A DNA stretch of 37,157 nt from Clostridia bacterium (GCA_017410505.1 JAFQQR010000055.1:1-37157); one strand, 5' to 3'; shown: positions 23,702 through 32,418, counted from the stretch's first letter. The notes: generated by a model not told the origin, from the letters alone. Translations and numbers: made by a program.

Positions 23702-26455
23702 ATGAAACTATTTAAATCATATAGTGAAAAAGAAGTAAAAAGGGTAATGCCAATAGTAAACAAAATTAACAGTTTAGAAGATGAGATATCAAAATTAACA
23801 GACAGTGAATTAAGAGGAAAAACAGATTATTTTAAGAAAGAATTAGCTAATGGAAAGACATTAGATGACATATTACCAGAAGCATTTGCAGTAGTTAGAG
23901 AGGCTTCAAAAAGAGCATTAGGAATGAGACATTTCGATGTACAATTAATAGGTGGAATTATATTACACCAAGGAAGAATTGCAGAAATGAAAACTGGTGA
24001 AGGAAAAACATTAGTTGCAACATTACCAGTATACTTAAACGCACTAGAAGGAAAAGGAGTTCATGTAATAACAGTAAATGACTACCTAGCAAAAAGAGAT
24101 AGTGAATGGATGGGGAAATTATACAAATTCTTAGGACTATCAGTTGGATTAGTAATAGCTGGAATGGACCCACAAGCAAAACAAAAAGCATATGCAGCAG
24201 ATATTACATATGGTACAAATAACGAATTTGGATTTGATTACCTAAGAGATAACATGGTAATTTATAAAAATCAATTAGTGCAAAGAGATTTACGCTATGC
24301 AATAGTCGATGAAATTGATAGTATTTTAATAGATGAAGCAAGAACACCACTTATTATTTCAGGAAGAGCAAATGAATCATCAGATTTATATAAAAAAGCA
24401 AATGACTTTGTAAGAAAATTAGAAGCAAAAATAATAGTAGAAGAAGATGTAAAAGATTTTGAACAAGCAGAAGATAATGAAAATTATGATTATATAGTTG
24501 ATCTAAAAGCAAAATCAGCATCATTAACACAAAAAGGTATAAAAAAAGCAGAAGAACATTTTGGATTAGAAAACTTTAATGATTTAGAAAACTCTACATT
24601 AGTACACCATGTAAACCAAGCATTAAGAGCACATGGAGTAATGAAAAAAGATATAGATTATATAGTAAAAGATGGAGAAGTTTTAATTGTAGATGAATTC
24701 ACAGGTCGTATCATGTATGGAAGAAGATATAATAATGGTTTACATCAAGCAATTGAAGCAAAAGAAAGAGTAAAAATAGCAGATGAATCTAAAACATTAG
24801 CAACAATAACATTCCAAAATTACTTTAGAATGTATGATAAGTTATCAGGAATGACAGGTACAGCTATGACAGAAGAATCAGAATTCCAAGAAATATATAA
24901 TTTAGATGTTGTAGAAATACCAACAAACAAACCTATGGTAAGACAAGACGAAAATGATGTAATTTACAAAAATGAAGCAGCTAAATTTAGAGCTGTAGTA
25001 AACAGTGTAAAAGAAAGTCATGAAAAAGGTCAACCAGTTCTAATAGGTACAGTATCAATTGAAAAATCAGAAAAATTAAGTAAACTATTAAATCAAGAAA
25101 GAATACCACATGAAGTATTAAATGCTAAATCACATGAAAAAGAAGCTATGATAGTTGCACAAGCTGGTAAATTTGGAGCAGTTACAATAGCAACAAACAT
25201 GGCAGGACGTGGTACTGACATTATGCTAGGTGGAAACAGTGAATATCTAGCAAAAGAAGAAATGAAGAAAAACAGAGTTCCAGAAAACTTAATTGAAGAA
25301 TCAAATACTTATTACGAAACAGATGACCAAGAAATATTAAGAGCTAGAGAAGAATTTAATAAATTAGTAAAAAAATATGATGAACAAATAAAAGAAGAAA
25401 AACAAAAAGTTATAGATGCCGGAGGACTAAAAATAATTGGTACAGAAAGACATGAATCAAGAAGAATTGACAACCAATTAAGAGGACGTAGTGGTCGTCA
25501 AGGAGATGTCGGAGAATCAAGATTCTTTATAGGTCTAGACGATGACTTAATGAAAATTTTCGGTGGAGATGCTATAACAAAAGTATACAACACATTAGGT
25601 GCAGATGAAGATATGCCAATAGCATCTAGAATGATTTCAAAAGCTGTTGAAAATGCTCAAAAGAAAGTAGAAGGAAGAAATTTTAGTATTCGTAAAAATG
25701 TATTAAAATATGATGATGTTATGAATGCACAAAGAGAAATTATCTATAAACAAAGAAGAGAAGTTCTTGATGGAGAAGACATCCATAGCAACATATTAAA
25801 TATGATAAACACTATAGCAGAAGAAACTGTATTAATGTTTATAGAAGGTGAAGACGAAAAAACTGTAAATATTGAAAGTTTAAATGCAGAAATAACAAAT
25901 ATTTTTGGTTTAGATATATTTGATTATATAAAAGAACATAAAGATGATTCAAATGCGATTATTGAAGAACTTAAGAAACAAGCAACTGAAAAATATCAAA
26001 CAAAAGAAGAAGAAATTACTTCTGATAAAATGAGAGAACTTGAAAGAGTTGTAATGCTTAAAGTTGTTGATGAAAAATGGATGAACCATATTGATAGTAT
26101 GGATGAACTAAAAAATGGTATAGGATTAAGAGCTTATGGACAACAAGACCCTGTTGTTAAATACAGAATGGAAGGTATGGATATGTTTGAAGAAATGGTT
26201 GCAAACATAAAAGTAGATGTTGTTAAGATTCTTATGAATATCAGAAAACAAAATGGAGAAGTAAAAAGACAAGAAGCAGCAAAAATTACAGGAGCAGCTT
26301 TAGAGGCAATCAATAGTGTTGATGGTGGAAAGAAGATTACTACTCCAGAATATAGTCAAACAGTTGTTAATGATGGACCAAAAGTTGGAAGAAATGATCC
26401 ATGTCCATGCGGTTCGGGTAAAAAATATAAACAATGCTGTGGTAAAAACGCTTAA
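23702..26455 (+). CDS. secA: Preprotein translocase ATPase SecA
   Basis: Motor of the Sec export pathway, acting at SecYEG. 917 residues. Walker A MKTGEGKT at 96-103, [19 protein letters not shown] (Walker B region and NBD1), [58 protein letters not shown] (NBD2), and a C-terminal SEC-C zinc motif with Cys901, 903, 912 and 913 ([13 protein letters not shown]). Full length and intact. It is the likely export route for the surface proteins in this window. Strong AGGAGG ribosome binding site. Confidence 0.97.
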   Translation: MKLFKSYSEKEVKRVMPIVNKINSLEDEISKLTDSELRGKTDYFKKELANGKTLDDILPEAFAVVREASKRALGMRHFDVQLIGGIILHQGRIAEMKTGEGKTLVATLPVYLNALEGKGVHVITVNDYLAKRDSEWMGKLYKFLGLSVGLVIAGMDPQAKQKAYAADITYGTNNEFGFDYLRDNMVIYKNQLVQRDLRYAIVDEIDSILIDEARTPLIISGRANESSDLYKKANDFVRKLEAKIIVEEDVKDFEQAEDNENYDYIVDLKAKSASLTQKGIKKAEEHFGLENFNDLENSTLVHHVNQALRAHGVMKKDIDYIVKDGEVLIVDEFTGRIMYGRRYNNGLHQAIEAKERVKIADESKTLATITFQNYFRMYDKLSGMTGTAMTEESEFQEIYNLDVVEIPTNKPMVRQDENDVIYKNEAAKFRAVVNSVKESHEKGQPVLIGTVSIEKSEKLSKLLNQERIPHEVLNAKSHEKEAMIVAQAGKFGAVTIATNMAGRGTDIMLGGNSEYLAKEEMKKNRVPENLIEESNTYYETDDQEILRAREEFNKLVKKYDEQIKEEKQKVIDAGGLKIIGTERHESRRIDNQLRGRSGRQGDVGESRFFIGLDDDLMKIFGGDAITKVYNTLGADEDMPIASRMISKAVENAQKKVEGRNFSIRKNVLKYDDVMNAQREIIYKQRREVLDGEDIHSNILNMINTIAEETVLMFIEGEDEKTVNIESLNAEITNIFGLDIFDYIKEHKDDSNAIIEELKKQATEKYQTKEEEITSDKMRELERVVMLKVVDEKWMNHIDSMDELKNGIGLRAYGQQDPVVKYRMEGMDMFEEMVANIKVDVVKILMNIRKQNGEVKRQEAAKITGAALEAINSVDGGKKITTPEYSQTVVNDGPKVGRNDPCPCGSGKKYKQCCGKNA

Positions 26456-26492
26456 TAACAATACTTTGAATAATTTAAATAATAATTGAAAT

Positions 26493-26519
26493 TTGGTGAC
26501 AAAAATAGTTTGTCATCAA
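26493..26519 (+). terminator. Hairpin after secA
   Basis: 11-bp stem TTGGTGACAAA/TTTGTCATCAA (one G-U) at 26493-26503 and 26509-26519, about 38 bases after the secA stop. The T-run is weak. Confidence 0.5.
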
Positions 26520-26678
26520 AAATTAAATAAAAATCTTATAAATACTTAAAATTAAAGGAGTGAAACCTAAATATAAAATGGGTGACACTTCTTTTTTACA
26601 TTAAAATTTACAAATGATATAAATAAGTATATAAAAAATTTTAGGGGGGATTTGTATGAGAAAAATCAAGGAGATAGG

Positions 26679-26867
26679 ATGCGAGAAGTATATATAAAAG
26701 GTATAAGTGATAGAGATGATATAACTCATAACAAAACAATAAAATTAGATAATATTTCTATAGGCATATATGAAATAGTTTCAAAATTGAACTACATAAT
26801 GATTTTGAATTATATTGGTATTGCTGTAATACAAACACAAGTTCTACAAAACAATATTATGAACTAA
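26679..26867 (+). CDS. Small hypothetical protein (62 aa)
   Basis: ATG 26679 follows AAGGAGATAGG. An in-frame TTG at 26652 is less likely. A 13-codon ORF starting at 26656 behind GGGGGGA overlaps it in another frame and might couple translation. The sequence (MREVYIKGISDRDD...) has no family I recognise. The central segment NYIMILNYIGIAVIQ is hydrophobic but short. It lies 27 bases upstream of the nuclease-like gene; it could be its partner or part of a decayed larger gene. Confidence 0.4.
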   Translation: MREVYIKGISDRDDITHNKTIKLDNISIGIYEIVSKLNYIMILNYIGIAVIQTQVLQNNIMN

Positions 26868-26894
26868 AACTATAAATCAAAAGAAGGTAATAAG

Positions 26895-27290
26895 TTGCAA
26901 TATATAACAAATTTAGATAGAAAGAAGCTTGGAGTATATGAAAGGAAGCTAATAACAGAAGAAGTTATTTTAACAGATGAAAGACTATATGAACACATAC
27001 TTCTATTTCATGAAGAAGATTATAAACAATTAAGACCATATATAAAAAATATAATTGAAGATCCTGATTATATAGTTGAAGACAACAGACATGAAGATAC
27101 GATGATATATTTAAAAGAAATTGATTCCATTGGTAAAAATGGTAGAGTTGTTATAAAATTAGCATTGGGAAAAGATGAGGAACATAATAAAAATTCTATA
27201 ATAACATTAATGAAACTAAACAAGAGGACATGGAATCAAACTATAAGGAATAGAGGAAAAATCATTTGGAAAAAAACTAGACAAAAATGA
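26895..27290 (+). CDS. PBECR-type (phage Barnase-EndoU-ColicinE5/D-RelE-like) nuclease-fold protein
   Basis: 131 residues from TTG 26895, preceded by AGAAGG. The pattern YEHILLFH, IIEDPDYIVEDN, VVIKLALG, NSIITLMKLNKRTWNQTIRNRGKIIW fits the PBECR2-like domain found in phage-associated and toxin-like proteins of Firmicutes, as far as I remember it. The predicted fold is an RNase-like module; whether this copy is active is unknown. Together with the small gene upstream it may be a mobile-element remnant or a toxin-antitoxin-like pair. Confidence 0.6.
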   Translation: MQYITNLDRKKLGVYERKLITEEVILTDERLYEHILLFHEEDYKQLRPYIKNIIEDPDYIVEDNRHEDTMIYLKEIDSIGKNGRVVIKLALGKDEEHNKNSIITLMKLNKRTWNQTIRNRGKIIWKKTRQK

Positions 27291-27306
27291 ATAAAAGTTG
27301 TATAAT
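27278..27306 (+). promoter_or_regulatory. Promoter of the 27313-27450 RNA
   Basis: TAGACA (27278-27283), 17-bp spacer and a perfect TATAAT (27301-27306). It overlaps the 3' end of the upstream gene. Confidence 0.6.
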
Positions 27307-27312
27307 AAAAGT

Positions 27313-27450
27313 ACAATATAAGTAGGTTATTTGAGGTGGACAATAGTGCCCTCCACACACCTAAATGGTCAAAAGAGATGCAGGGTTTGGCACACCTGCC
27401 AGATAACCGCAAGTTTAAAGGAGCTATGGAAACATAGCTCTAAATTTTTA
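27313..27450 (+). ncRNA. Structured small RNA of unknown class
   Basis: A non-coding stretch of about 138 nt, GC-richer than its surroundings, bounded by a promoter and a terminator. Outer stem GGTTATTTG (27325-27333) with CAGATAACC (27400-27408). Inside are a branch around 27334-27362 (AGGTG/CACCT or GTGGA/TCCAC as alternatives) and a hairpin GCAGG/CCTGC (27380-27384 with 27395-27399). It ends with terminator GAGCTATG-GAAA-CATAGCTC (27421-27440) and a T-rich tail. It does not match SRP RNA, 6S, tmRNA or the riboswitch classes I know by sight. No gene follows within 200 bases, so it looks like a free-standing RNA. Confidence 0.55.
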
Positions 27451-27669
27451 GTAATTACAAGATAAATATTAACTATTATATAAATTAAGAAAAGTCAGAT
27501 TAAAACGATTTTTGTCAAATTTATTATTATAATATTAGAAGTAAACAAATAAGCAGTATATATAAAATGTTTAATAACTAAAAAGCTAATTTATCTTATA
27601 TATTAATAAGATGTCAATGACATCGATTTGACAGCGGGTAACAAATATTATAAATATTATAAGTATTGA
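27451..27669. other. AT-rich non-coding gap with one palindrome
   Basis: No ORF or RNA recognised between the RNA terminator and the DUF4097 fragment. GATGTCA-A-TGACATC at 27610-27624 is a perfect 15-bp palindrome of operator type. Base composition changes to GC-richer just after it. Confidence 0.4.
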
Positions 27670-28059
27670 AAATATGTTAACATTCCCACACAGACATTTG
27701 AGTTACTGAACGTGATTAACTATAACGGAGATATATCTGTCAAAAACGGAATTTCCGCAAAGAAAATTCGACTTGACAATCACAACGGGGACGTGGAGAG
27801 CCAGGGGAATTTTTCCGAAATTTCTGCGACAACGCACAATGGCAACGTCGACGTCTACATTGACGCTAAAAACAACGTACAAATCGAAGCGTCTTCTCAT
27901 AACGGCAATGTGTCGGTAGAGTTGCAGAATGTTGCCACGAGCAATATCTATATATCTACTCACAAGGGCAATGAGAGAAATCATTTTCGTGGAAGAAACG
28001 GCGGTTATACTGCGTATGGAAGTGCAACATCACATAATGGCAATGTTGCCGTAAAGTAA
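27670..28059 (+). pseudogene. 5'-truncated fragment of a DUF4097-type beta-helix (putative adhesin) protein
   Basis: The frame is open from 27670 to TAA 28057-28059, but the only start is a GTG at 27712 without a ribosome binding site, and protein-like sequence (IPTQTFELLNV) continues upstream of it. The product shows repeated short strands, YNGDISV, HNGDVES, HNGNVDV, HNGNVSV and HNGNVAV, typical of the C-terminal beta-helix of DUF4097 proteins. GC content is visibly much higher than in neighbouring genes (many GC-ending codons such as AAC, GAC, GTC). This suggests a horizontally acquired gene that lost its 5' part. The stop and strong terminator are intact. Confidence 0.6.
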
Positions 28060-28078
28060 CTGTAATAACCCAATAATG

Positions 28079-28126
28079 AATGAGAGCGAGTGTAAATGCA
28101 CTCGCTCTCATTAGTATTAAGTTTTT
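28079..28126 (+). terminator. Strong intrinsic terminator
   Basis: Perfect 14-bp GC-rich stem (28079-28092 with 28099-28112), 6-nt loop, followed by AGTATTAAG and TTTTTT. Probably inherited with the DUF4097 fragment. Confidence 0.85.
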
Positions 28127-28142
28127 TGTTTCAAATAATTAG

Positions 28143-28244
28143 TTAGTACTAGTTCACAATAGTATTTGGGATATTGATAAATATTATAAAACTTATGATC
28201 CCGAACCATTTGAAGACTTAAAAGAAGTATTTGTTTTATCATGA
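28143..28244 (+). pseudogene. Short coding-like remnant
   Basis: A 33-codon open frame without a start codon or ribosome binding site ends ...YDPEPFEDLKEVFVLS and a TGA. The protein-like composition (DKYYKTYDPEPFEDLKE) suggests the 3' end of a deleted gene. No family recognised. Confidence 0.25.
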
Positions 28245-28336
28245 AGAGGCTTGAATAAAGTGAATGATACAATAAAATTTAAAAAATTAATACAAATATA
28301 GCGAAATATGATATAATTTGTACAGGAGTTGACAAT

Positions 28337-28375
28337 ATGAATAGTGATATAAATATAAGAAAAAGATGGAATTAA
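28337..28375 (+). CDS. 12-residue ORF (leader or precursor peptide?)
   Basis: ATG 28337 has AGGAG eight bases upstream and a TGATATAAT extended -10 box at 28309-28317. It encodes MNSDINIRKRWN and stops where the ribosome binding site of the next gene begins. It could be a leader peptide coupling translation of the downstream exporter genes, or a tiny exported peptide. No supporting homology is available. Confidence 0.35.
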   Translation: MNSDINIRKRWN

Positions 28376-28386
28376 GGTGAGATTAA

Positions 28387-28647
28387 ATGGAAAAAGAATT
28401 AGATTCAAGAATATTTATGCTTAATGACTATGCTAGTAAAAGCAATATGGAAGAACAAATAAAAAAATATATTAGAAAATTGAAGAGTGAACATCCTTCA
28501 GCATGTATTACAAAAGAATTTTATAAAGGGGAAAACATTTTAGTTAGAGCAACAGAAATAAATAGTATAAATAATAAACAAAAAGCTAATGTGAAAGAAA
28601 AATCAAGAGAAGATGATTGGTACATAAGACAAAGAGGTGAAAGATAA
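28387..28647 (+). CDS. 86-residue protein of unknown function, coupled to the ABC exporter
   Basis: ATG 28387 follows AAGGTGA. Charged and soluble, with no signal peptide. Residues about 18-35 look helical (NMEEQIKKYIRKLKSEH), then a strand-like section (ACITKEFYKGENILVRATEI) and a polar tail ending DDWYIRQRGER. The TAA stop shares its last A with the ATG of the transporter gene, so translation is coupled. No family recognised. Confidence 0.55.
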   Translation: MEKELDSRIFMLNDYASKSNMEEQIKKYIRKLKSEHPSACITKEFYKGENILVRATEINSINNKQKANVKEKSREDDWYIRQRGER

Positions 28648-30245
28648 TGAAAGAATTAGTAAAAGTAATTGTAAAAAAATTGTTTATCTATTCTATAATT
28701 TTTAATACATTGTATTCAATAGCAGATTATGGTGAAGCATTCGCGTTATCATATTTTTGTAAAAGTCCATTAACATTAGATAAACTAACTAAATTAGCTA
28801 TTTGTATTGCAGTAACACATGTAATAATGCTTATAGCTGGAAAAATAGCATCATACATAGATAATGTTAATAATCAAAAAACACAGACAAAGATACAAAA
28901 GTATTATTTTAATAAATTACAATCAATGACAATGGAACAGATTTCAAATACACATACAGGATATATACATAAATTAATAACAAATTTATCTTTCTATTTT
29001 TTTGAGATGACATGGCAATTTGAAATAAGTGTAATTCCATTAATTATTGGTGGAGCTTCTATCTTGATAATGGTATGCAGACAATCTATTGTAACAGGTA
29101 TTATATGTATTTCAATATCAGCATTGGCTGTCTATCTGAAATATAAAATGATAAAAAATAAACAAAAGTACCAAAAGAAAGTGAATGAGGCAGAATCAAG
29201 ATATAATGCAACATTTATTGATTTTATACAAAACATAATAGCTGTTAGAAAATTGAATATATCTAAATTTTGTAACGATAAAATAACTGAAAATTCAGAA
29301 GAATATTTAAAAGTAACAAAATTAAATGAAAGAAAAAGATCAAATGCAAACAGCGTGTTTACAGGATTGATGGATTTACTTTATTTAATAGTTATTACAA
29401 GCACAATTATTATGGTTTCAAATGGAGAAGATGGTTTGCCATATTTATTATTCTATTTATCAGCAATAGGAAAATTATATTCAAATTTGAATAGTCTTGT
29501 AAGATTAATAGATATAACAGAAAGATTTAAAACTACTAAAAAACAATTAGATGATTATTTTAAAGACAGTAAAGAAGTGAAGCTATTAAAAAAATTTAAT
29601 AATATTAGATTAAATAATGTTATATTTTCATATACAAAGGATTCAACAAAAATAAAAATTCCAGAATTTATATTAAATAAGGGAGATAAAATTAGTATTA
29701 TAGGCGAATCAGGACAAGGAAAAACAACAACAATGAACATATTAGCAGGTTTATATCCATTTGAAAAAGGAGAATTGCTAGTTGACGATCAATTAAAAAA
29801 AGATTGCAGAATGGATTTAGTATTTGTATCACAAGAAGTTGAGTTGTTTGATTTAAGCATAAGAGATAATTTATGTTTAGGAAAAACTATTCCTGAAGAA
29901 AAAATAATGCAATTACTTGATGAAGCTGGATTGATAAGTTGGTATAAAGAATTACCAAATGGACTTGAAACAAGGGTTGGAGAAAAAGGAATAAAATTAT
30001 CAGCTGGGCAAAAACAAAGATTAAATTTAATACGAGGAATACTAATAGATAAGGACTTATATTTCTTTGATGAACCAACATCAAATTTAGATGCAATTTC
30101 TGAAGAAAAAATAACAAATATGATTGAAAAATATTTAAAAGATAAAACTTATGTAATAGTAACACATAGACCAAGAATTAAAGAATTATGCAATAGACAT
30201 TATAAATTTGAAAATCATATAATGAAAGAAGTTGTAAATATTTAA
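28647..30245 (+). CDS. ABC exporter, fused permease and ATPase
   Basis: 532 residues: an N-terminal transmembrane domain with about six helices (roughly residues 8-290), then a nucleotide-binding domain with Walker A GESGQGKTT (353-361), VFVSQE Q-loop, signature LSAGQKQR (a variant of LSGGQ), Walker B LYFFDEPTSNLD and switch His in VTHRPR. Half-transporter of the type that exports peptides, lipids or drugs as a dimer. No peptidase C39 domain. It follows a coupled 86-residue gene and is 28 bases upstream of an MFS transporter gene, forming a small export locus. Confidence 0.9.
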   Translation: MKELVKVIVKKLFIYSIIFNTLYSIADYGEAFALSYFCKSPLTLDKLTKLAICIAVTHVIMLIAGKIASYIDNVNNQKTQTKIQKYYFNKLQSMTMEQISNTHTGYIHKLITNLSFYFFEMTWQFEISVIPLIIGGASILIMVCRQSIVTGIICISISALAVYLKYKMIKNKQKYQKKVNEAESRYNATFIDFIQNIIAVRKLNISKFCNDKITENSEEYLKVTKLNERKRSNANSVFTGLMDLLYLIVITSTIIMVSNGEDGLPYLLFYLSAIGKLYSNLNSLVRLIDITERFKTTKKQLDDYFKDSKEVKLLKKFNNIRLNNVIFSYTKDSTKIKIPEFILNKGDKISIIGESGQGKTTTMNILAGLYPFEKGELLVDDQLKKDCRMDLVFVSQEVELFDLSIRDNLCLGKTIPEEKIMQLLDEAGLISWYKELPNGLETRVGEKGIKLSAGQKQRLNLIRGILIDKDLYFFDEPTSNLDAISEEKITNMIEKYLKDKTYVIVTHRPRIKELCNRHYKFENHIMKEVVNI

Positions 30246-30273
30246 TTTTGGAGGAAGAATAAGGAAGTATGAT

Positions 30274-31506
30274 ATGAAAAATAATGTATATAAAAAAGAA
30301 TATAAAAAATATTTAATTTCATCAGTTTTAGATACAGCAAATAATAAAATAGCAAGTAATTCATTTATTACAGCATTTGCTGTTTATCTTGGATTATCTA
30401 ATTTTGCGATTGGAATTTATGCAGTATTAGATACTATGACTAATATAATTCAAATATTTGCAGCACCATTATTTTCAAGAATTGGTCAATCTAAATTTGT
30501 TGTATTAACAAATTATACTCTTTATAGATTATCATCTATATGTTTTGCATTTATACCATTTATATCTGAGGACATTAGTATAAGAACAACGTTGTTTTTT
30601 ATTTTCGCTGCTATATATGCTATAACTGGGGAATTAGGTTACATAACTTTTGTTAATTGGAGAATGACATTAATAAAAAAAGAAGATAGAACTAAATTTG
30701 CATCAACAAGAAATATATATAAGAATACATTAGTAATGGTATTTAGTTTAATTATGGGTGTAGTACTAGATAAATTTACAGCTAGTGGATATGAATTATA
30801 TGGATTTATGATTTTATTTATAATAGTATTTGTAATTGCATTTATAGATATTTTCATTAGGATAAACACATATAAGCCATTAATAGAAGATAAGAAAATA
30901 AGTGTTAAAGAAACTGTTGTGAAACCTGCAACAGATAAAGACTTTAGAAAAATTCTACTTGTAGGTGGAATTAATAGATTTGCTAATGGAATAGGTATGA
31001 TGTATTTAAATGTTTTCTTATTAAGGTATTTAAATATTGATTATTTGTACTATAGTATTTTAAATATGCTAATACATTTCTCTGACGCACTATTTAGTAA
31101 GTATTGGGCTAAAAAGTCTGCAAATAGAAATTGGGTTAATGTATTATCTCCAATGTGTTTAATATATATTATAGCGTTTTCACTACTATTTATTTTAGAT
31201 AATAGTATTATCATTTATTTATTACCAATAGTTTATATATTAATTGGTTTTGGAAATAGTGCTTATGAGATGTTTGATCATATAGCAATATATGAGCATT
31301 CAAAAGAAGAATATAAGACTTCTTATGTTACATTTGAAAGATTTATAGAAGGAATAGTTACAACCATTCTTCCAATAATCTCATATACTATTTTTCCTGA
31401 AGGTTCTAACACAATAAAAATTACGTTTTTAATATCAATTATTGCTTATCTAGTTTTCTACATATATGTAAAAATTAGAAAGAATTATTTACGTGGTAAC
31501 ATGTAA
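30274..31506 (+). CDS. MFS-type membrane transporter
   Basis: 410 residues with about twelve hydrophobic helices, a central loop near 200-225 (ISVKETVVKPATDKDF) and a basic C-terminus. The general layout fits the major facilitator superfamily efflux type; the substrate is unknown. Same strand and close spacing to the ABC exporter suggest one operon. A promoter for the next gene begins 18 bases after its stop. Confidence 0.8.
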   Translation: MKNNVYKKEYKKYLISSVLDTANNKIASNSFITAFAVYLGLSNFAIGIYAVLDTMTNIIQIFAAPLFSRIGQSKFVVLTNYTLYRLSSICFAFIPFISEDISIRTTLFFIFAAIYAITGELGYITFVNWRMTLIKKEDRTKFASTRNIYKNTLVMVFSLIMGVVLDKFTASGYELYGFMILFIIVFVIAFIDIFIRINTYKPLIEDKKISVKETVVKPATDKDFRKILLVGGINRFANGIGMMYLNVFLLRYLNIDYLYYSILNMLIHFSDALFSKYWAKKSANRNWVNVLSPMCLIYIIAFSLLFILDNSIIIYLLPIVYILIGFGNSAYEMFDHIAIYEHSKEEYKTSYVTFERFIEGIVTTILPIISYTIFPEGSNTIKITFLISIIAYLVFYIYVKIRKNYLRGNM

Positions 31507-31523
31507 AGTGTTAGCTTTTTACA

Positions 31524-31552
31524 TTGTAAAAAAATAAAAAATATGTTATAAA
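31524..31552 (+). promoter_or_regulatory. Promoter of the surface-ubiquitin gene
   Basis: TTGTAA (31524-31529), 17-bp spacer, TATAAA (31547-31552), about 38 bases before the ATG. It suggests that the ubiquitin gene is transcribed on its own. Confidence 0.55.
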
Positions 31553-31590
31553 TAAAAAAAGAATACTAATGAAGAAAGGAAAATTTTGAT

Positions 31591-32379
31591 ATGAAAAGAA
31601 AAATTTTAATTAGCAGTACAATTTTATTAATATCTATATTTCTATTTATACCCAATGTCTATGCTATGCAAATATTTGTAAAAACTTTAACAGGAGCGAA
31701 TATTACATTAGAAGTAGAACCAAATGATTCTATTGATGCTATAAAAGCAAAAATTCAAGAAAAAGAAGGAATACCGCCAGACCAACAAAGGCTTATTTTT
31801 GCAGGAAAACAATTAGAAGAAGGTAAAACTTTGTCAGATTACAACATTCAAAAAGAAAGTACACTTCATTTAGTTTTAAAGTTAAAAGAACATTTTTCAG
31901 TAACATATAATATGACGAACATTACAAGTAATGGAGAAGTTTCTACAACAAATGAAAGTGATTATACAGCAACATTAAGTGCAGGATATGGATATAAATT
32001 ACCAGAAACTATAATAGTAAAAGTAGGCGAAAATGAAATATCAACTGGATATACTTATAATAATGCTACTGGTACAGTTGTAATTAAAAATGAAGCGATT
32101 ACAGATGATATTGAAATTATTGCAGAAGCAATAAAATTTCCTGAACATACAGTTGAAACAAATCAAGTAGAAGATTCAACAATTATTACAAAAAATGAAA
32201 ATACAAACAACAATACTACTATTGATAATAAAAGCAATGTAGCAAATAATACAACAAGTATTACAACAAACAATCCGCAAACTGGTGATAATATCATATA
32301 TTTCTTTGGAGTGTTTGGAATATCCTTAATAGGTATTTTAATTACAACAAAATTTAGAAAAAATTACAAAAATAAATAA
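31591..32379 (+). CDS. Secreted, surface-anchored protein with an N-terminal eukaryotic-type ubiquitin domain
   Basis: 262 residues. Signal peptide 1-25 (MKRK, hydrophobic core, ends NVYA), so the mature protein would begin at Met26, which is ubiquitin Met1. Residues 26-101 align without gaps to human ubiquitin as I recall it, with 62 of 76 identical. Retained: Leu8, Ile44, His68, Val70 and Lys6, 27, 29, 33, 48, 63 (ubiquitin numbering). Lys11 is Ala, and the tail RLRGG is KLKEH, so E1 activation is not expected. Residues about 102-181 form a bacterial surface-type domain ([10 protein letters not shown] ... [10 protein letters not shown] ... DIEIIAEA). An Asn/Thr-rich linker (182-227) leads to NPQTG (228-232), a hydrophobic helix and KFRKNYKNK, a variant sortase signal. 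Codon use matches the host genome. Confidence 0.93.
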   Translation: MKRKILISSTILLISIFLFIPNVYAMQIFVKTLTGANITLEVEPNDSIDAIKAKIQEKEGIPPDQQRLIFAGKQLEEGKTLSDYNIQKESTLHLVLKLKEHFSVTYNMTNITSNGEVSTTNESDYTATLSAGYGYKLPETIIVKVGENEISTGYTYNNATGTVVIKNEAITDDIEIIAEAIKFPEHTVETNQVEDSTIITKNENTNNNTTIDNKSNVANNTTSITTNNPQTGDNIIYFFGVFGISLIGILITTKFRKNYKNK

Positions 32380-32385
32380 TTAAAT

Positions 32386-32418
32386 AAATAGACTAGCATT
32401 ACAAAAGCTAGTCTATTT
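32386..32418. terminator. Bidirectional terminator between the ubiquitin gene and tetR
   Basis: Perfect 12-bp stem AAATAGACTAGC/GCTAGTCTATTT (32386-32397 with 32407-32418). The T-run follows on the plus strand. The TAG stop of the convergent tetR gene lies within the right arm. Confidence 0.8.

Noticed and set aside
26552..26610. An 8-codon ORF (MGDTSFLH) after secA
   Set aside because: Its possible AAAGGAG site is too far from the ATG and nothing else supports translation.
27313..27450. SRP RNA, 6S RNA, T-box or a known riboswitch
   Set aside because: The conserved SRP GGAAG loop and the T-box AGGGUGG sequence are absent, and no regulated gene follows directly. Identity left open.
31591..32379. 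Eukaryotic contamination as the source of ubiquitin
   Set aside because: The ubiquitin codons are as AT-rich as the neighbours, the frame is continuous with a bacterial signal peptide and surface domain, and the promoter, ribosome binding site and terminator are bacterial.
28337..32379. A ubiquitin-like conjugation pathway or MccB-type modification cluster
   Set aside because: No E1/ThiF, E2, JAB or radical SAM gene is present, and the ubiquitin tail lacks Gly-Gly.
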